Source: Argonema antarcticum A004/B2 (GTDB taxonomy: Bacteria; Cyanobacteriota; Cyanobacteriia; Cyanobacteriales; Aerosakkonemataceae). From it: a DNA stretch of 64,000 nt. How positions within the stretch are numbered: the first letter of the stretch is position 1; every line of letters begins with the position of its first letter. The notes beneath the pieces are model-generated. The model saw only the letters and a list, made by a program, of their open reading frames with translations, was not told the origin of the DNA and did not search any database. The DNA lies in the NCBI RefSeq assembly GCF_023333585.1, contig NZ_JAIQZN010000003.1, positions 68,954 to 132,953 of the forward strand, given 5' to 3'. Shown piece after piece: positions 34,446 through 41,731 of this stretch. The position numbers were made by a program, and so were the translations under genes.

Positions 34446-35585
34446 TTAACACAATTGGGAAAGCAACGCCGAACCAATTTGGCTAGTGATAAAGATATGA
34501 CGATCGCGATCGAACAAAACTGACCCGACGCAAACCTCCCGTTCGCTGTGAGTGCGGATATAACCTTGAGAACGCTTATCAATAGCTTGAGCGATCGCAC
34601 CATAAACCAAATTCACCCAATTACTACCGCTTTTGGCGTCCAACTCCCGCAAGTATTTCAAGGCATCCTCAGCAGTTGCGCTCTTCAAAACCCTCTGCAA
34701 TACTGGTGTCGGTAAACCCACCCCAGCGCAGTGAGCTGTAAGAATTTCCAGGCGTCCATCAGCAAGGTGATGGTGAGTGTGAAAAATGCCGCCAGCCAAT
34801 TTGATCAGCTTACCGTGATAGCCAAACAACAAAATTGCCTTAACGCCCTGTAGTCCAGCCTCTACTAGCATTGGCCCCAGCCAGTTGGCAGTTTTCAGCA
34901 ACCTCTCTGGTGCGATCGTCAATTGTCGTGCCAAGTCTAAACCATTTTCTCCCACACAGAATACTAAAGTTGGGTATTGAGCATTAGGCATTGGAAATTG
35001 GGAAAACTCTCTAACTTTCGCTCGTAATTCCTCAAGGGAAGCGTCCAAGTGACCAGCCGCACTCAAAGGCTGAGAAATGCCTGTGGTACCTAGCAGAGAA
35101 AGTCCATCCACAACGCCAAAGGCTGCGTTAGAAGTGCGTAAGCCAAGCGTTCGCCCTTCTGGTAAAGCGATCGTCACTTCAATTTTCTGACCTGGTTCTA
35201 AAAGACGCTCAAGGTTTTCTCGCAACAGCCGTCGGGCATAAGCATAGATAGCCGCTTCTCCTGAAGCGTCAACTATTTGCCCAATCCCTTCACCGCCTTT
35301 AATGATAATCTGTTCGCCTGCTCCCTCGCTTAATTCCACCAGCGACCAGATTGGCGTGTTGCGGGTGAGATCGAGGTTATCGCCGGGATCGCTGCGCGTA
35401 ATTGCCAAAGCCTCGCCCTCTCTGATTCCGCTCACTTGCTCAATCGGGATATCCACAGTTTGGGCAGGTTCAATTAAATCCACCGACACTGATAAGGTAG
35501 GCTTACGGTGCTTCAGCCATAGTAAAGCTGCGATCGCGCCAGCACAAGCAAACACCGGCAAGGTATATCCAGAACGGGGTCTCAT
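34446..35585 (-). CDS. cbiD: Cobalt-precorrin-5B C(1)-methyltransferase
   Basis: CbiD (379 aa) methylates C-1 of cobalt-precorrin-5B in the anaerobic B12 pathway using SAM. The family start SGYTLPVFACAGAIAAL, the central ITRSDPGDNLDLT-type segment, GTTGISQPLS and the C-terminal HGKLIKLAGGIFHTHHHLAD are visible. It forms a plausible operon with guaA (both minus strand), which I recall as a common cyanobacterial order. Near residues 196-206, FPMPNAQYPTL is encoded by a GCATTGG-type short repeat, likely an in-frame insertion. No cobalamin riboswitch was recognised upstream. Confidence 0.94.
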   Translation of the reverse strand: MRPRSGYTLPVFACAGAIAALLWLKHRKPTLSVSVDLIEPAQTVDIPIEQVSGIREGEALAITRSDPGDNLDLTRNTPIWSLVELSEGAGEQIIIKGGEGIGQIVDASGEAAIYAYARRLLRENLERLLEPGQKIEVTIALPEGRTLGLRTSNAAFGVVDGLSLLGTTGISQPLSAAGHLDASLEELRAKVREFSQFPMPNAQYPTLVFCVGENGLDLARQLTIAPERLLKTANWLGPMLVEAGLQGVKAILLFGYHGKLIKLAGGIFHTHHHLADGRLEILTAHCAGVGLPTPVLQRVLKSATAEDALKYLRELDAKSGSNWVNLVYGAIAQAIDKRSQGYIRTHSEREVCVGSVLFDRDRHIFITSQIGSALLSQLC

Positions 35586-35742
35586 GGCAATTTTGGATTT
35601 TGGATTTTAGATTTTAGATTTTAGATTTTGGGGACAAGTGTGGCATAAGTAGTCGGTTGGGAGGAAGAGTCCGCCTTGTCCCTTTTAGCTTTTGACTTTT
35701 GACTTTTGACTTTTGACTTTTGACTTTTAAGTTTTGACTTGT
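35586..35742. repeat. Two heptamer tracts upstream of cbiD
   Basis: An ATTTTAG/ATTTTGG tract (35590-35630) and a TTTTGAC tract (35689-35740), separated by ~60 bp, lie between cbiD and the STAS gene on the opposite strand. TTTTGAC units also appear inside cobN and near 41445. Confidence 0.8.
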
Positions 35743-35867
35743 GTGATTTAAATCATAGGTTTATAGTGACTGATCGCAAACCAACGAGCGCCAATTTGTT
35801 TCACTCTATAAGAGTATCGTTGGGCTACAAGCCCTGCATTATTGACCACCGCGTCCTGGAGCTTCCC

Positions 35868-36203
35868 ATGGAACCCCTCATGGACTTAATGTCTAATTTC
35901 CCTCATTTACTTAACCCAGTAGAAAGTGGACGACCCCGCACCGTTGTCCTCAGACCCAATGGCTGTCTGGATGGTATGAGCTGCCCAGCCTTCACGAAAG
36001 CCCTAGAACAAGCTCTGGAAATAACAACCGATACCGTAGTTGTCGATCTCTTATGGGTAGACAACGTGGAAGCGGAGGGAGTCAAGAGTCTGATTACTGG
36101 ACTCAAACGAGCCGCAGCCCTGGGCAAAACGCTTTCGTTGCGATTTATGGATGTCGGAACTCAAGCCGCAGTTGAAGCAGCGCGTACTCACCAGTATGCC
36201 TAG
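35868..36203 (+). CDS. STAS-domain protein (anti-sigma antagonist-like)
   Basis: 111 aa from the ATG at 35868, preferred because GGAG lies a few bases upstream and the extra upstream residues in the longer frame look non-family. The core RTVVLRPNGCLDGMSCPAFTK, TVVVDLLWVDNVEAEGVKSL, LSLRFMDVGTQAAVEAA is the STAS fold: strand-helix alternation with a position where SpoIIAA-type proteins have a phosphorylatable Ser. Here that stretch reads LWVDNVEAEG rather than DSSG, so phosphoregulation is doubtful. Partner unknown; no kinase is adjacent. Confidence 0.8.
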   Translation: MEPLMDLMSNFPHLLNPVESGRPRTVVLRPNGCLDGMSCPAFTKALEQALEITTDTVVVDLLWVDNVEAEGVKSLITGLKRAAALGKTLSLRFMDVGTQAAVEAARTHQYA

Positions 36204-36292
36204 CGATACACTGCTGCTAAGGCGAGCTACTACTGCTTTGCTACTTACTGAAAAACGAGATCTCATACCCTGGCTTTAGAGATGGGGAAGTT

Positions 36293-36401
36293 GGCTCTTT
36301 GGGAGTTGTGATGCTTTTGTTCAAAAAATCACATTTTTATGCCTCTGCCCCTCTGCTTCTCTGCTCCTCTACTCAAATAGCATAGTAAATACGTAAGAGC
36401 C
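36293..36401 (+). repeat. MITE-like element family A, copy 2
   Basis: GGCTCTTTGGGAGTTGTGAT at the left and ACGTAAGAGCC at the right. It is identical to copy 1 over much of its length, except for a ~25-base CTCTGCCCC-type insertion in the middle. It is followed at 36402-36420 by GAAACGTTAATTCCGCAAT, which in copy 1 precedes the element. Confidence 0.75.
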
Positions 36402-36512
36402 GAAACGTTAATTCCGCAATGCTAATGCCTACGGCACGCTTTGCGCGTTCGCCCCTACATAATCTTTTGGCGGGAAGGGAGTAACCGACTCATCGGTTGC
36501 TATAAATCAACT

Positions 36513-36579
36513 TGTAGGGTGCGTCAGACGAAGTTATACATGAATAGAATAAGGGTTTGTGCTTCTGACGCACCCTACA
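36513..36579. repeat. 16-bp inverted repeat
   Basis: TGTAGGGTGCGTCAGA and its exact reverse complement are spaced by 35 bases. It could form a long hairpin and lies downstream of the pentapeptide gene's stop. A related GTAGGGTGC hairpin is at 60852-60880. Confidence 0.7.
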
Positions 36580-36605
36580 AATTGTGCCAGTTGGCTTTAG
36601 TTCTA

Positions 36606-37808
36606 TTACCGTTTCATCAATTCCCTTGCCTTAGCCTCAACGATCGCTAGAGCCTTCTCTTCAAGGGAAACCGTGAGTTCCTCCAAGTCCCGATACCGAT
36701 AGGTCTGGAGTAACCAAGGGTATGGCTGTCCATCCTCAAATAAGTCACATTCACCAGATGTTGCTTGCACTAATGGCTGCACGGGTACACGCTTCTGTTG
36801 GAAAGCAAGGTGCTGCAATTGCTGCGAAATGCCGCTGGCATCGGTAAGGTCAACAATGATGAAGCGAGCCATATTAGCCAAACAGGAAATAGTCTCGGTA
36901 AAATCGCGATCGGCAGGTTTGTCCAGATCGAATACCACTGGCAAATAAGAGCGAAGGCGAAGTCGATCCCGAATGACATTCAGAATATCTTTGCGTTCCG
37001 CCGATGTGAAATTACCCAATACCAGTACTATTTCCGAGGGAACGGTATTGAGGATCTGGCGGATTTTTTTGTGGTTGAGTAGCAGATAAATAAACTGGGC
37101 TACCTCCAGATTATCTACTGCGATCCCAGGTTCGCCAGGAGGCGCGATTTCCAAATTGGACTGCTTGGCACCTTGCAGATTTAACTCCCAGCAGGAAATC
37201 CCGTAAATTGAACAACCAGTCAGGTTAGCATCCTCAAAATTCGTCTTCAGCAACCTTGCCCCCATCAAGTTTACCTTATCCAGATTTGCTCGCCGCAGAT
37301 CCGCCGCTTGTAGATCGGCTCCGCTCAAATTTGCGCCCCGCAGATTCGCATCGCTGAGGTTTGTCCCCAGCAAGTACGCCCCCCGCAAATCTGCCTCGCT
37401 CAGGTTTGCCTCAATTGCGTATGTTCCAGATAAGTCTGCCTGACCCAGATATGCCCATTGCAGATCCGCCCCATTCAGGTTCACCCGGCTCAAATTCGCC
37501 TCAAATAGGTAAGCTTCGCTCAGGTTTGCTTCGCAAAGATTAGCCTCAGAGAAATCTGCATTGCTTAGGTATGCCTGACTTAGATTAGCTCCACGAAGGT
37601 CGCAAAAGCGCAGAGTTGCCCCCATCAAATTAGCTCCGCTGAGGTCGCAAGAGCGCAAATCGGCCTCCATTAAGTTAACTCCACCGAGATCTTCCTTTTG
37701 GAGTTCTGCCTCACGCAGGTCTGGTCGCGTTTCAGGATTCTTTTCCCTCCATTCATTCCAGACATTTACCCCTTTCTTGAGCAAAGCCAACTGTTGCTCG
37801 TTTGCCAT
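36606..37808 (-). CDS. Pentapeptide-repeat protein with C-terminal Rossmann-like domain
   Basis: 400 aa from the ATG at 37808. A short helical N-terminus (QLALLKKGVNVWNEWREKN) is followed by ~32 tandem A(D/N)LxX pentapeptides (about 35-210), which fold as a quadrilateral beta-helix. From residue 240 comes a domain of ~150 residues: EIVLVLGNFTSAERKDILNV, LPVVFDLDKPADRDFTETIS, MARFIIVDLTDASGISQQL. This strand-helix pattern is shared by many cyanobacterial pentapeptide proteins and looks like a TIR- or nucleoside-deoxyribosyltransferase-like Rossmannoid. Its activity is unknown. A signalling or defence role is possible, unproven. Confidence 0.85.
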   Translation of the reverse strand: MANEQQLALLKKGVNVWNEWREKNPETRPDLREAELQKEDLGGVNLMEADLRSCDLSGANLMGATLRFCDLRGANLSQAYLSNADFSEANLCEANLSEAYLFEANLSRVNLNGADLQWAYLGQADLSGTYAIEANLSEADLRGAYLLGTNLSDANLRGANLSGADLQAADLRRANLDKVNLMGARLLKTNFEDANLTGCSIYGISCWELNLQGAKQSNLEIAPPGEPGIAVDNLEVAQFIYLLLNHKKIRQILNTVPSEIVLVLGNFTSAERKDILNVIRDRLRLRSYLPVVFDLDKPADRDFTETISCLANMARFIIVDLTDASGISQQLQHLAFQQKRVPVQPLVQATSGECDLFEDGQPYPWLLQTYRYRDLEELTVSLEEKALAIVEAKARELMKR

Positions 37809-37817
37809 GCCACTCAA

Positions 37818-38215
37818 CCCCTGTTTTTGTTTGCGTATTTGCGGTTCGTATCTGTAAGTTACGCTTCCCTTCTGCTGCTCTAGAGATTAAACGAGCTTTA
37901 TTGGGAAACCTATAAAAAGGGCAACACCCCAGGTATCCAACCAGTGCTTGTCCATGTCGTATCGGTGTTTGGAGCCAAAGAGTTATAGTGCTACGCACTC
38001 TCGTCTGTGGCCGTCTTGGGATGCACCCCTGTCGATCGCGCGATGATGTCATTCATCTAGCGGCAGACATCAAAGTTTGATTTTTGGATCGGTAGATGGA
38101 GAAGTATATCTTTCCCCAGCAAGCTGCCCGCCATAGAACTCCCAATCTATTGTTGTCTCATCCCCCACCTTCTAGGCAAAACTTCGTAGGTTATCTTTAT
38201 TTAGTGAGGAATTAA
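37818..38215. other. Gene-free spacer
   Basis: A ~400-bp spacer between the divergent pentapeptide gene and the MFS pseudogene. No repeat family or RNA gene was recognised. GAGGA at 38206-38210 is the ribosome site for the pseudogene's GTG start. Confidence 0.45.
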
Positions 38216-38622
38216 GTGGTTGCCTATTCCAACCAATCGAGTTACGTAGTCGAATCTGGTTCTGAAATATCTCCTCCGACTAATGAAATTATAGAGATCG
38301 TTAAGGTAGCAGAGGCCGTACAGCCTCCCAACTATCCTCTCAAATTTTCCAAAGGAGCCATTCGATCGAGTTTGAGGGCGTCTACTTGGGATGGCGTCTT
38401 TGCTGCCATCTTTGGCAATATTACCGGCGGCGTCTTGCTGAGTAATTTTTTACTGCAACTGGGTGCCACCCTGTGGAAATTGGCGTCCTGTCCTCGGTTC
38501 CCATGTTGGTGAATTTGCTCCAGCCTGTGGGAGCTTATCTGGCAGGCAAAACCACCAGCCGCTTCAAGTACGACCTGTCGGTCTTTGGCCCATCGCTGCT
38601 GCTGTCGCTATCCAAAATCTAA
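38216..38622 (+). pseudogene. Truncated, frameshifted MFS transporter
   Basis: GTG start with GAGGA 6 bases upstream. The first frame reads to GVLLSNFLLQLGAT, then loses frame near 38470; one missing C restores PVEIGVLSSVPMLVNLLQ, PVGAYLAGKTTSRF and YDLSVFGPS. The frame then runs into a CCAAAATCTAAAATC heptamer repeat at ~38611 and stops. The result is ~135 of an expected ~450 residues of a major facilitator family protein of cyanobacterial type. It is followed at once by the adaptor gene, whose ATG lies at the end of the same repeat. Confidence 0.8.
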
Positions 38623-38630
38623 AATCTAAA

Positions 38631-40157
38631 ATGATATTAGGTGAAGTAGGTAAAAAAAGATTCAAAAACGGAGTTAGACTGTTAGTTTGGTCGGGAATAT
38701 TAGCTGTTGTTAGCGCCGGAGGTTGGCTAGTTTACGTCCAAAGACTGAATCGACCGCCCGAACCTGTGGCAGTACGTTCAGTAACCGTAGAACTTGGCAC
38801 TATTGAAACTACAATTAATGAAAGCGGTACGGTTGAACTGGGCGGTCAACAAACCCTCACATCCCCAACAGAAGGAGCAGTGGAGCGGGTGTTGGTGACA
38901 TTGGGCGATCGCGTTCGCTCCGGTCAACAGCTAATCGTCCTACGCAACCCCGATAGACAAACTATCCTCAGTACCCAACAATTAGCAATTCAAAAACAAG
39001 AACTTACTCTCGCAAGCAATCGCCAAAAAGTTGCTGAAGCTGCCGCTAAACTAAAAGCTTATCGAGAAGAATTTCAAGAAATTATTAAACAGCGAGATAT
39101 TAAACAAAAAAATGACATTGCCACCAAACAATTAGAGATTCGCGAACAGGAATTCACCCTAGCACGCAGCCGCCAAAAACTTAAAGAAGCTGAAGAAAAG
39201 GTGACATCTGAACAACGAAAACTTAAGGATCTGGAAGATTTAGACCGCAGAGGTTTTATTCCCAGAAATGAACTACAAACTCAGCAAGAAGCGGTTCGCG
39301 GCGCTGAATCTGGGCGGCGGGACGCTCAGTTAGCCGTCAGCACCGATACTCTCAAACTTCAACGCCTTGAGATTAAAACCGAACTTATTGCACCGCAACT
39401 GCCAGAAAAAGCGATCGCAGCTCAAAACGACTTGCGGGAGGCTCAGTTAGCTGTCAGCACTGACATTCGGGAACTCCAGCGCCTGCAACTGGACTTGCAA
39501 AAAAGTCAGCAGCAACTCCAGGAATCGAGCGTGATTGCGCCAATTAGCGGTAAAGTTCTCAATATTATGGTCAAAGATGGTGATGGAGTCGATCGCAAGA
39601 ATAACCTGCTTACTTTAGGCGATCCCGCACAAGAACTGGTAAAACTCCAGTTGTCTACTCTCAATGCCGCTCAAATAAAGTTGGGTCAATTGACTCGCAT
39701 CAGCGTAATTGGCCCGACTCCGCAGATTTACACCGGCAGGGTACAAAGTTTGTATCCCCAAGCAACGACGGGGGAAAAGGAGGGAGAAAACAGTTCATCG
39801 GGCCGATCGAATCAAGCGACGGTGCCTGCAACGGTAAAATTAGATCAGCCTACAAGCACGCTCATTCCTGGCAGCAAAGTCAATGTAGAGATTATTTTGC
39901 AGCAGCGACAGAATGTAGTTGTTTTGAATACAGAAGCAATTCAACGCGATCGCGCTAAGCCGTTTGTATGGGTGCGAGACTCACAAGGTAAGGCTCACAA
40001 ACGCAGCGTTAATTTGGGTTTAGAGGGGTTAACAACTGTCGAGGTATCCTCTGGCTTGCAAGCTGGGGAACAGATTTTATTGCCTTCTGCTGAGGAGTCT
40101 TTAGAAGAAGGAACGCCAACGATCCCCCAAACCAACTCCGATGAACTTAAAAAATGA
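38631..40157 (+). CDS. Periplasmic adaptor (HlyD/MacA-like membrane fusion protein)
   Basis: 508 aa from the ATG at 38631. One N-terminal anchor (VRLLVWSGILAVVSAGGWLV) is followed by barrel-sandwich/lipoyl halves (GTVELGGQQTLTSPTEGAVE, then VIAPISGKVLNIMVKDGD) flanking a coiled-coil hairpin of ~190 residues, and a C-terminal beta-barrel. It bridges an inner-membrane ABC permease to an outer-membrane TolC channel. The adjacent permease and the TolC gene fit that job. The start codon abuts the heptamer repeat ending the upstream MFS fragment. The cargo is unknown. Confidence 0.9.
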   Translation: MILGEVGKKRFKNGVRLLVWSGILAVVSAGGWLVYVQRLNRPPEPVAVRSVTVELGTIETTINESGTVELGGQQTLTSPTEGAVERVLVTLGDRVRSGQQLIVLRNPDRQTILSTQQLAIQKQELTLASNRQKVAEAAAKLKAYREEFQEIIKQRDIKQKNDIATKQLEIREQEFTLARSRQKLKEAEEKVTSEQRKLKDLEDLDRRGFIPRNELQTQQEAVRGAESGRRDAQLAVSTDTLKLQRLEIKTELIAPQLPEKAIAAQNDLREAQLAVSTDIRELQRLQLDLQKSQQQLQESSVIAPISGKVLNIMVKDGDGVDRKNNLLTLGDPAQELVKLQLSTLNAAQIKLGQLTRISVIGPTPQIYTGRVQSLYPQATTGEKEGENSSSGRSNQATVPATVKLDQPTSTLIPGSKVNVEIILQQRQNVVVLNTEAIQRDRAKPFVWVRDSQGKAHKRSVNLGLEGLTTVEVSSGLQAGEQILLPSAEESLEEGTPTIPQTNSDELKK

Positions 40158-40237
40158 TATTGAGAAGCCATTCGCCAAATCCGATTCTACGCGCATACCT
40201 CACAATAAATCCAGATCCATATCTGTCTAAGGACATG

Positions 40238-40261
40238 ATCTAAAATCTAAAATCTAAAATT
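40238..40261. repeat. ATCTAAA heptamer repeat
   Basis: GATCTAAAATCTAAAATCTA lies in the 120-bp spacer between adaptor and permease. It is the same unit as at 38613. Confidence 0.75.
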
Positions 40262-40278
40262 CCCCAATCCTCAATCCC

Positions 40279-41433
40279 ATGAGCCTTTCCGCTTTCGACC
40301 TGATCCTGCTAACCTGCAAATCTCTGCTTGGCAACCCTTTACGTTCTGGTTTAACCACCTTGGGAGTGTTTATGGGTGTAGCAGCGGTGAGTGCAACGCT
40401 TCAAGTTGGCAACATCAGTCGCGCCGTGATAGAAAAGCAACTAGCAGAACGGGAAGCTCCTCAAGTTAACATATATGCGGACGAACTGAAGTTAGACGAC
40501 CTAGAATTCTTGCGGCAGCGGCTGACGGGTTTAAAAGCAATTAGTGCGACTCAGTGGCTAGGCCCTTCTCAAACAGTGTTTCGCGATCGGCAGGCTGAGC
40601 CTTTTATATATGCTGTTACGTTAGACCATTTTCTCACATCTGGTAAGCAAAAGATCGCAGGGCGTTTTTTTACTCCAGCCGATTTTGATAACTATCGACC
40701 TGTAGTAGTAATCGATCTATTTCTGGCCGAAAAACTTTTCCAAGGCGAAGATGCGATCGGTCAGCGCATTTATGCAGAAGGCAGACCCTACATCGTTGTG
40801 GGAGTAGTGCCGATCGAAGCAGGTGCTAAGGAACCAAAAGGTGAGATGACAGTGCCAATGTCGATTTATAATGCTATAACGGGCAGTCGCGATCTTGGCT
40901 CCTTCCAAATACGTCCTCGCAATCTCGAAGATATCAACAATCTAGAAGATAAAGCCGTGAAATTGTTGAAGCAGCGCTACCCAGACAAAGATTTCTATTC
41001 TTACAACAATGTAAAGCAGATTCTGGAGCAAAAGCAAACTTTGGAAATGGCTTCGCGGGGACTGACAGCAGTGGGAGCAATTTCGCTGTTGATTGGCGGT
41101 GTCGGTATTGCTAATATTTCCATTGCTGCTGTAATGGAACGCACGCCAGAAATAGGACTGAGGCTGGCAATTGGAGCCACAAAGTGGGATATTTTATTGC
41201 AGTTTATCCTGGAAGCAGCCTTTTTGAGCTTGTTCGGAGGAATTGTCGCTATTGTTACGGTACATGGATTGACACTGGCGGTTAGCGATACTTTTAAGTT
41301 ACCCTATAAATTTGACCGGGAAACAGCAGTTTTGTCGTTAGGATCGGCGCTGCTGGTGGGGGTGGGAGCTAGTTTTATTCCAGCTTTGCAAGCTAGTAAT
41401 CTCGATCCTGTCAAAGCATTGCGAGGAGGGTAG
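40279..41433 (+). CDS. MacB/FtsX-type ABC permease without ATPase domain
   Basis: 384 aa: one N-terminal span (LGVFMGVAAVSATLQV), a periplasmic MacB_PCD-like domain of ~220 residues, then three C-terminal spans with the FtsX core (ISLLIGGVGIANISIAAVMERT, then EIGLRLAIGAT). It lacks a nucleotide-binding domain, unlike canonical MacB. The ATPase that powers it is not adjacent. It lies between adaptor and TolC genes on the same strand, so the three probably make a tripartite exporter. Confidence 0.88.
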   Translation: MSLSAFDLILLTCKSLLGNPLRSGLTTLGVFMGVAAVSATLQVGNISRAVIEKQLAEREAPQVNIYADELKLDDLEFLRQRLTGLKAISATQWLGPSQTVFRDRQAEPFIYAVTLDHFLTSGKQKIAGRFFTPADFDNYRPVVVIDLFLAEKLFQGEDAIGQRIYAEGRPYIVVGVVPIEAGAKEPKGEMTVPMSIYNAITGSRDLGSFQIRPRNLEDINNLEDKAVKLLKQRYPDKDFYSYNNVKQILEQKQTLEMASRGLTAVGAISLLIGGVGIANISIAAVMERTPEIGLRLAIGATKWDILLQFILEAAFLSLFGGIVAIVTVHGLTLAVSDTFKLPYKFDRETAVLSLGSALLVGVGASFIPALQASNLDPVKALRGG

Positions 41434-41539
41434 AAAAGTCAAAAGTCACTCATTCAAAAGTCAAAAGAAACAAGAGAAAAGAAAACTGATGGATTATTTT
41501 TTGCTAGAGGCACTAAATAATTTTGGGTATTGTGGAATT

Positions 41540-41635
41540 ACAGCGGCTTGCAGTCAGATGAAGTACAAGCCAGAAACCCGGTAACTTCTGCGAAACCGGG
41601 TTTCTATGTACCTCACTCATCTGAAAGGCGCTGTA
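41540..41635 (-). repeat. Composite repeat family B, copy 2
   Basis: The reverse complement starts ACAGCGCCTTTCAGATGAGT and ends TGACTGCAAGCCGCTGT, so the ends are imperfect inverted repeats (ACAGCGSCTT, CAGATGA, GTACA). The centre at 41572-41605 is an AGAAACCCGG palindrome. Copy 1 at 11985-12085 has the same arms but a different central palindrome. Confidence 0.75.
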
Positions 41636-41731
41636 AATATTTCGGTCATAATAAAATTTTAATTATGCCGTGACCCTACAGCATATTTGAACCGAAAAAA
41701 CTATAGTTTTTGAAATTAGCGATCGGGTTTC

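Noticed and set aside
37753-38052. 99-codon minus-strand frame upstream of the pentapeptide gene
   Set aside because: It overlaps the pentapeptide start and has no family-like features.
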